Shown here one piece after another: positions 60,611 through 64,000 of a DNA stretch of 64,000 bases (within the stretch, counting starts at the first letter, position 1; each line of letters opens with the position of its first letter). The DNA comes from DAHUYF01 sp035945115 (GTDB lineage Bacteria; Pseudomonadota; Alphaproteobacteria; ATCC43930; CGMCC-115725). The notes under the pieces were generated by a model that worked only from the letters and a program-made list of their open reading frames with translations, did no database searches and was not told the DNA's origin. The stretch is taken from assembly GCA_035945115.1 (NCBI GenBank), contig DASZAN010000113.1, positions 15,508 through 79,507 on the forward strand. The letters run 5' to 3'. Made by a program: the position numbers and the translations under genes.

Positions 60611-61012
60611 TTACTCCGCCGCCTCGGCGCGACGGTGCGAAGGCTCCGCGCGGGCGCTCGATTGCCACATGGTGAGGCTCTCAAGCATGGCGCGCGTGCC
60701 GAGATCGGCGAGCTTGCTCGCCTCGGCGAAATAGTCGCGCACGATCGAGCGCGCGTAATCCGCCTGCAAATCGATCGCCTGGTCGAGACTGCTCGAGCGC
60801 GCGATCGCCTTGCTCACCTCGAGATTGCGGTCGAGCCTCGCGCGTGAGAATTCCAGCAGCTCCGATCCCACCGCCGCCCAATTCTCGAACCATTTGTTTC
60901 CGGCATGGATGAGCGGCTCCAAGCCGGCGAGCGCCTCTCTCGGATCGAGCGAGGCGGTCATCTGAATATCGCTTCGCTTCACCCGCATGTCTTCCGCTTG
61001 GGTCTTGGCCAT
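60611..61012 (-). CDS. Phasin family protein
   Basis: This 133-residue protein is predicted almost wholly helical and matches the phasin family: FENWAAVGSELLEFSRARL, SLDQAIDLQADYARSIVRDYF, and SKLADLGTRAMLES. Phasins coat polyhydroxyalkanoate granules. The ATG at 61012 follows GGGAGAC; the longer reading (to 61141) is upstream leader. No phaC or phaP-like partner is in the window, but the enoyl-CoA hydratase next door may connect to acyl-CoA metabolism. Confidence 0.9.
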   Translation of the reverse strand: MAKTQAEDMRVKRSDIQMTASLDPREALAGLEPLIHAGNKWFENWAAVGSELLEFSRARLDRNLEVSKAIARSSSLDQAIDLQADYARSIVRDYFAEASKLADLGTRAMLESLTMWQSSARAEPSHRRAEAAE

Positions 61013-61295
61013 GGCCGTCTCCCTGTGTTGCTGGACGAGGATCGATGTTGGAAGCGGTACCCGACGCCCACCGCGCGACGTTCCGCTCAAGAAACGAGCA
61101 TACGACTCGCCTCCGCCATAGCAACAGCGATTTCGTATCAAATGGTAATCGCAGAGGTTTCGTCGCGTGCGAAAATGACCAAGTGGCCGACGCCACAGAA
61201 CACTTTTTCGCCGCGGCTCGCCGCGCTCGACAGCGCGGACGAGTGCTCGCCTGCTGCGTTCACACGGATGACATCAAACCGGCGTGAGGCGCGGC

Positions 61296-62735
61296 ATGGA
61301 AGGGCGGCAGACGATGCATACCGACGTGCCGGCGCGGCTCGATCGCCTGCCCTGGAGCCGCTTTCACACACTTGTCATCGCCGCGCTCGGTATCACCTGG
61401 ATCCTCGACGGGCTCGAGGTGACGCTCGCGGGGTCGGTGGCGGCGGCGCTGCAGCAAAGCCCGCGGCTGCAGCTGAGCGCCGAGGAAGTGGGCCTCACCG
61501 GCAGCGCCTATCTCGCGGGCGCCGTGCTGGGCTCGCTCTATTTCGGCCATCTCACCGATAAGCTCGGACGCAAGAAGCTCTTCAACGTCACGCTCGGCCT
61601 CTATCTCGTCGCCACCGCGCTCACCGCCGTGTCGTGGGACTTCGCGAGCTTCGCCTGCTTCCGCTTCTTCACCGGCGCCGGCATCGGCGGCGAGTATTCC
61701 GCGATCAACTCGGCGATCCAGGAGCTCATCCCGGCGCGGCTGCGCGGCCGCACCGATCTCGCCATCAACGGCAGCTTCTGGGTGGGCGCCGCCTTGGGCG
61801 CGGCGGGGTCGGTGTTGCTGCTCGATCCGGCGCTGCTGCCCGCCGATCTCGGCTGGCGCGTCGCCTTTGGCACCGGCGCCGTGCTCGGGCTCTTCATCCT
61901 CTATCTCCGCCGCTTCCTGCCGGAGAGTCCGCGCTGGCTCATGACGCATGGGCGGCTGGGCGAAGCAGCGGCGGTGGTGGGCGAGATCGAACGGCGCGTC
62001 ATCGCCGCCACGGGGGACGAGCTGCCGCCGGCCGAGGGCGGCATCGCGCTCATCGGCGGTGCGCGCGTCTCGCTCGGCCGCGTCGCCCACACGCTCCTCC
62101 GCCTTTATCCCGGACGCACCGCGCTCGGCGTGGTGCTCATGGCGTCGCAGGCGTTCTTCTACAACGCGATCTTCTTCACCTATGCGCTGGTGCTGACCCG
62201 CTTCTACGGCATAGCATCCGATCGCGTCGGCCTCTACATCCTGCCTTTCGCGGTCGGCAATTTTCTGGGACCGCTGCTGCTCGGGCCGCTTTTCGACACG
62301 CTCGGGCGGAAAGCGATGATCGCCGCCACGTACACGCTCTCGGGTCTGCTGCTCGCGGTTTCGGCCGCGCTCTTTGCCGCGGGGCTGCTCGACGCGGAGA
62401 CGCAGACGCTGCTCTGGACGGTGATTTTCTTCTTCGCCTCGGCGGCGGCAAGCGCCGCTTATCTCACCGTCGGCGAGAGCTTTCCCTTGGAGCTCCGCGC
62501 GCTCGCCATCGCGCTCTTCTATGCCTTCGGCACGCTGTTGGGCGGCGTCGGCAGTCCCTGGCTCTTCGGCGTCCTCATCGAGCACGGCGCAATCGTCGCC
62601 GGCTATGCCGTGGGCGCGGCGCTGATGGTGGCGGCGGCGCTTGTCGAGCTGCGCCTCGGCATCCGCGCCGAGCGCCGCCCGCTCGAAGAGGTGGCGGCGC
62701 CGCTCTCGCTCGATCTCGGCGCCGGACCCCGCTAG
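61296..62735 (+). CDS. MFS transporter (sugar/organic-acid porter type)
   Basis: This 479-residue protein has 12 helices and both MFS motifs: GHLTDKLGRKKLF (loop 2-3), and PESPRWLMTHGRLGEA after helix 6 (PESPRWL of the sugar porter/aromatic-acid branch). GAGIGGEYSAINSAIQELIP is the family helix 4-5 signature. The substrate is probably an organic acid or sugar but is not fixed. The ATG at 61296 follows TGAGG; the ATG at 61314 is an alternative with GGAAGG. It is divergent from the phasin gene. Confidence 0.9.
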   Translation: MEGRQTMHTDVPARLDRLPWSRFHTLVIAALGITWILDGLEVTLAGSVAAALQQSPRLQLSAEEVGLTGSAYLAGAVLGSLYFGHLTDKLGRKKLFNVTLGLYLVATALTAVSWDFASFACFRFFTGAGIGGEYSAINSAIQELIPARLRGRTDLAINGSFWVGAALGAAGSVLLLDPALLPADLGWRVAFGTGAVLGLFILYLRRFLPESPRWLMTHGRLGEAAAVVGEIERRVIAATGDELPPAEGGIALIGGARVSLGRVAHTLLRLYPGRTALGVVLMASQAFFYNAIFFTYALVLTRFYGIASDRVGLYILPFAVGNFLGPLLLGPLFDTLGRKAMIAATYTLSGLLLAVSAALFAAGLLDAETQTLLWTVIFFFASAAASAAYLTVGESFPLELRALAIALFYAFGTLLGGVGSPWLFGVLIEHGAIVAGYAVGAALMVAAALVELRLGIRAERRPLEEVAAPLSLDLGAGPR

Positions 62736-62765
62736 AAAGACGGCGATCCGCTTCCCGGAGGCCGT

Positions 62766-63551
62766 TTGCTTCTCGCCGCGCTCGTCGCCGCCAATCTCCT
62801 CACCGCCGTGGCTCTCGGGCTCGCGCTCCGGCGGTTGCTTATCCATCGCGCGCGGCGGCGTCAGCGCAATCTCTTCTCGCGCTGGCCCATTCCGACCGTG
62901 CCGGCCGGCGAGATCGCGCCGGTGCTCGCGGCGGGGCCGATCGGGCCCAGCCCGCAAAGCGAGATCGTCGCCATCGCCAACGAGCGCGTGCCGGGCGGCA
63001 TCAGCGATCTCGAAACCTGGATACTCTGCAATCTCGCCAAGACCGCTTCGCTCATCTTCGAGTTCGGCACCGCCACCGGCAAGACGACGTACCTCCTCGC
63101 GCGCAACGCTCCCCCCGATGCGCGCGTCGTCACGCTCACGCTCGCGCGCAGCGCCGCGCATCTTTATCGCGAAGAGATGGCCGACGATCCCGCGGCGAAA
63201 CGCGCGGCTCTCGCGGAGTCGCTGAGTGAATTTACTTATGCCGGGACCGAGGCGGCGGCGAAGATCACGCAAATCTTCGGCGACAGCAAAGATTTCGACG
63301 ACAGTCCCTATCGCGGCCGCTGCGATCTCGTCTTCGTCGACGCCTCGCACGCGCGCTCTTACGTCGAGAGCGACAGCAAAAAGGCGCTCGCCATGGTGCG
63401 CCCGGGCGGCTTCGTGCTGTGGCACGATTATGCGGGACCTCGCCATGCGCGCGGCGTCTACGAGGCGCTGAACGCGCTCGCGCGGGAGTTGCCGCTTCAC
63501 CACGTCGCGGGCACGATGCTGGTCGTCTATCAGCTGCCGCTTAGCCCATGA
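62766..63551 (+). CDS. Class I SAM-dependent methyltransferase, membrane-anchored
   Basis: This 261-residue protein starts with one helix (about 2-24, LLAALVAANLLTAVALGLAL), then a class I methyltransferase domain with motif I IFEFGTATGKTTYLLAR, CDLVFVDASHARSYVESD and MVRPGGFVLWHDYAG. The domain is of the Methyltransf_24-like group that often acts on sugars or lipids. The TTG at 62766 has the ribosome-binding site GGAGG. It is 30 bases after the MFS gene and probably co-transcribed. The end overlaps the amidohydrolase-like gene by 11 bases. Confidence 0.85.
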   Translation: MLLAALVAANLLTAVALGLALRRLLIHRARRRQRNLFSRWPIPTVPAGEIAPVLAAGPIGPSPQSEIVAIANERVPGGISDLETWILCNLAKTASLIFEFGTATGKTTYLLARNAPPDARVVTLTLARSAAHLYREEMADDPAAKRAALAESLSEFTYAGTEAAAKITQIFGDSKDFDDSPYRGRCDLVFVDASHARSYVESDSKKALAMVRPGGFVLWHDYAGPRHARGVYEALNALARELPLHHVAGTMLVVYQLPLSP

Positions 63552-64000
63552 GCAAGCGGCCCGTCACCTCATTGCCCATGAGCTTGATCTCGTCTTTGCT
63601 GACGCCGGCCTTGATCAATTCGGCGGCGAACACCTGGAGACCATCGGCGGGGGAGGGATTGCCGGTCTGTCCGAGGTCCGTCCCCAAGGTGAAATTGCCG
63701 GCGCCCACGGTTTTGATCGCCTGAGCGGTTTCGGCGATCTTGACCTGACGCCAATGGGTCATCCATTCGTAATGCGCTTCGGGGCCCATCCATTGCCCAA
63801 GCGAACAGAGCTCGAGCTTTGCCCCCATTGAAGCCGCCTGCTTCATCTGCTTGAGCGACATGTTGACCACTTCGAACTGAGAGTGGGTGACGACCATGCG
63901 ATCGACCCCCATGTCGCGACCGGCCTCGATCACTGCGAGCGCCTCGGTGGGCGAGATGTGCCCGGTCTGGATGACGAGCTTCTGTTGCGCCGCGACCTTG
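63541..64000 (-). CDS. DUF6282-like amidohydrolase fragment (3' part only)
   Basis: The 3' part of a gene on the minus strand runs off the window end. The visible 153 codons have QTGHISPTEALAVIEAGRD, MGVDRMVVTHSQ and a C-terminal tail GTDLGQTGNPSPADGLQVFA, which resemble the TIM-barrel amidohydrolase-like DUF6282 family. A conserved His sits in TGHISP and VVTH and an Asp in GTDLG, in the usual order for metal-dependent hydrolases. Start and size are not known. The end overlaps the methyltransferase gene by 11 bases. Confidence 0.8.
   Translation of the reverse strand, partial: KVAAQQKLVIQTGHISPTEALAVIEAGRDMGVDRMVVTHSQFEVVNMSLKQMKQAASMGAKLELCSLGQWMGPEAHYEWMTHWRQVKIAETAQAIKTVGAGNFTLGTDLGQTGNPSPADGLQVFAAELIKAGVSKDEIKLMGNEVTGRLLMG

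Noticed and set aside
61260..63503. 747-codon open frame antisense to the MFS and methyltransferase genes
   Set aside because: Arg/Glu/His-rich composition typical of high-GC antisense frames; both sense genes have clear family motifs.
1..64000. tRNA, rRNA and CRISPR arrays
   Set aside because: No T-loop/anticodon patterns, rRNA-like stretches or regularly spaced direct repeats were seen by eye. A tRNAscan and CRISPR search would settle this.

Overview
This window is a high-GC chromosomal stretch, almost certainly from an alphaproteobacterium of the Rhizobiales/Rhodospirillales kind. The evidence is the L-amino-acid transporter of the Aap type, a TRAP transporter, glcDEF, a cysH-cysD-cysN-DUF2061 sulfate-assimilation operon, a 41-residue alphaproteobacterial-type L36, frequent GTG starts, very tight gene packing, and intergenic palindromic repeats of the sort scattered through such genomes. 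No rRNA, tRNA, integrase, transposase or CRISPR array was seen, and the species cannot be named from this sequence.

Layout. 0.2-3 kb: a PilZ protein with a small WYL-like partner, an RraA-family protein and an HD phosphohydrolase. 3.1-8.6 kb: a nitrate-assimilation operon on the minus strand (NarK-type transporter, FAD/NAD(P) oxidoreductase, NasA) behind a near-consensus sigma-54 promoter with an upstream 11-bp inverted repeat; no nitrite reductase is present. 8.9-16.4 kb: a lone cyclic-nucleotide-binding domain, a CYTH-CHAD protein, a TRAP transporter (DctP, DctQ, DctM) and an NfeD/slipin pair. 16.4-19.9 kb: aapJ, aapQ and aapM without the ATPase gene. 20-31.6 kb: a surface-polysaccharide region (MraY/WecA-like initiator, UDP-sugar dehydrogenase, epimerase, GT4, O-antigen ligase-like protein, flippase-like membrane protein, YdcF, CapD/WbpM-like dehydratase), with a thermonuclease-like protein and an unknown protein interspersed.

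31.8-40.8 kb: epoxide hydrolase, GntR regulator with its own strong promoter, a substrate-binding-fold protein without signal peptide, OsmC, a class I/II aminotransferase, a methyltransferase, a secreted single-cache protein with a chemoreceptor, and rpmJ with promoter and terminator. 40.9-46.7 kb: glcDEF, a TVP38 membrane protein, a GT2 glycosyltransferase and a broken gene carrying a frameshift and a stop. 46.8-51.8 kb: TPR protein, a DUF1800-DUF1501 export pair, a 5'-truncated LysR gene, and a divergent HxlR/carboxymuconolactone-decarboxylase-like pair with two identical-spacing operators. 52-56.1 kb: cysH-cysD-cysN-DUF2061 followed by an outer-membrane barrel. 56.1-64 kb: a 2-TM protein, creatininase family protein, panC, a lipoprotein protease, enoyl-CoA hydratase, phasin, MFS transporter, a membrane-anchored methyltransferase and the 3' part of an amidohydrolase-like gene that runs off the window.

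Themes: nutrient uptake (nitrate, amino acids, sulfate, organic acids, glycolate), envelope polysaccharide, and signalling. The clearest regulatory signals are the sigma-54 nas promoter, the HxlR operator pair and the GntR promoter/operator. No wholly new defence or mobile system is evident; the most open questions are the cytoplasmic substrate-binding-fold protein, the split cache/chemoreceptor pair and the PilZ/WYL-like pair.
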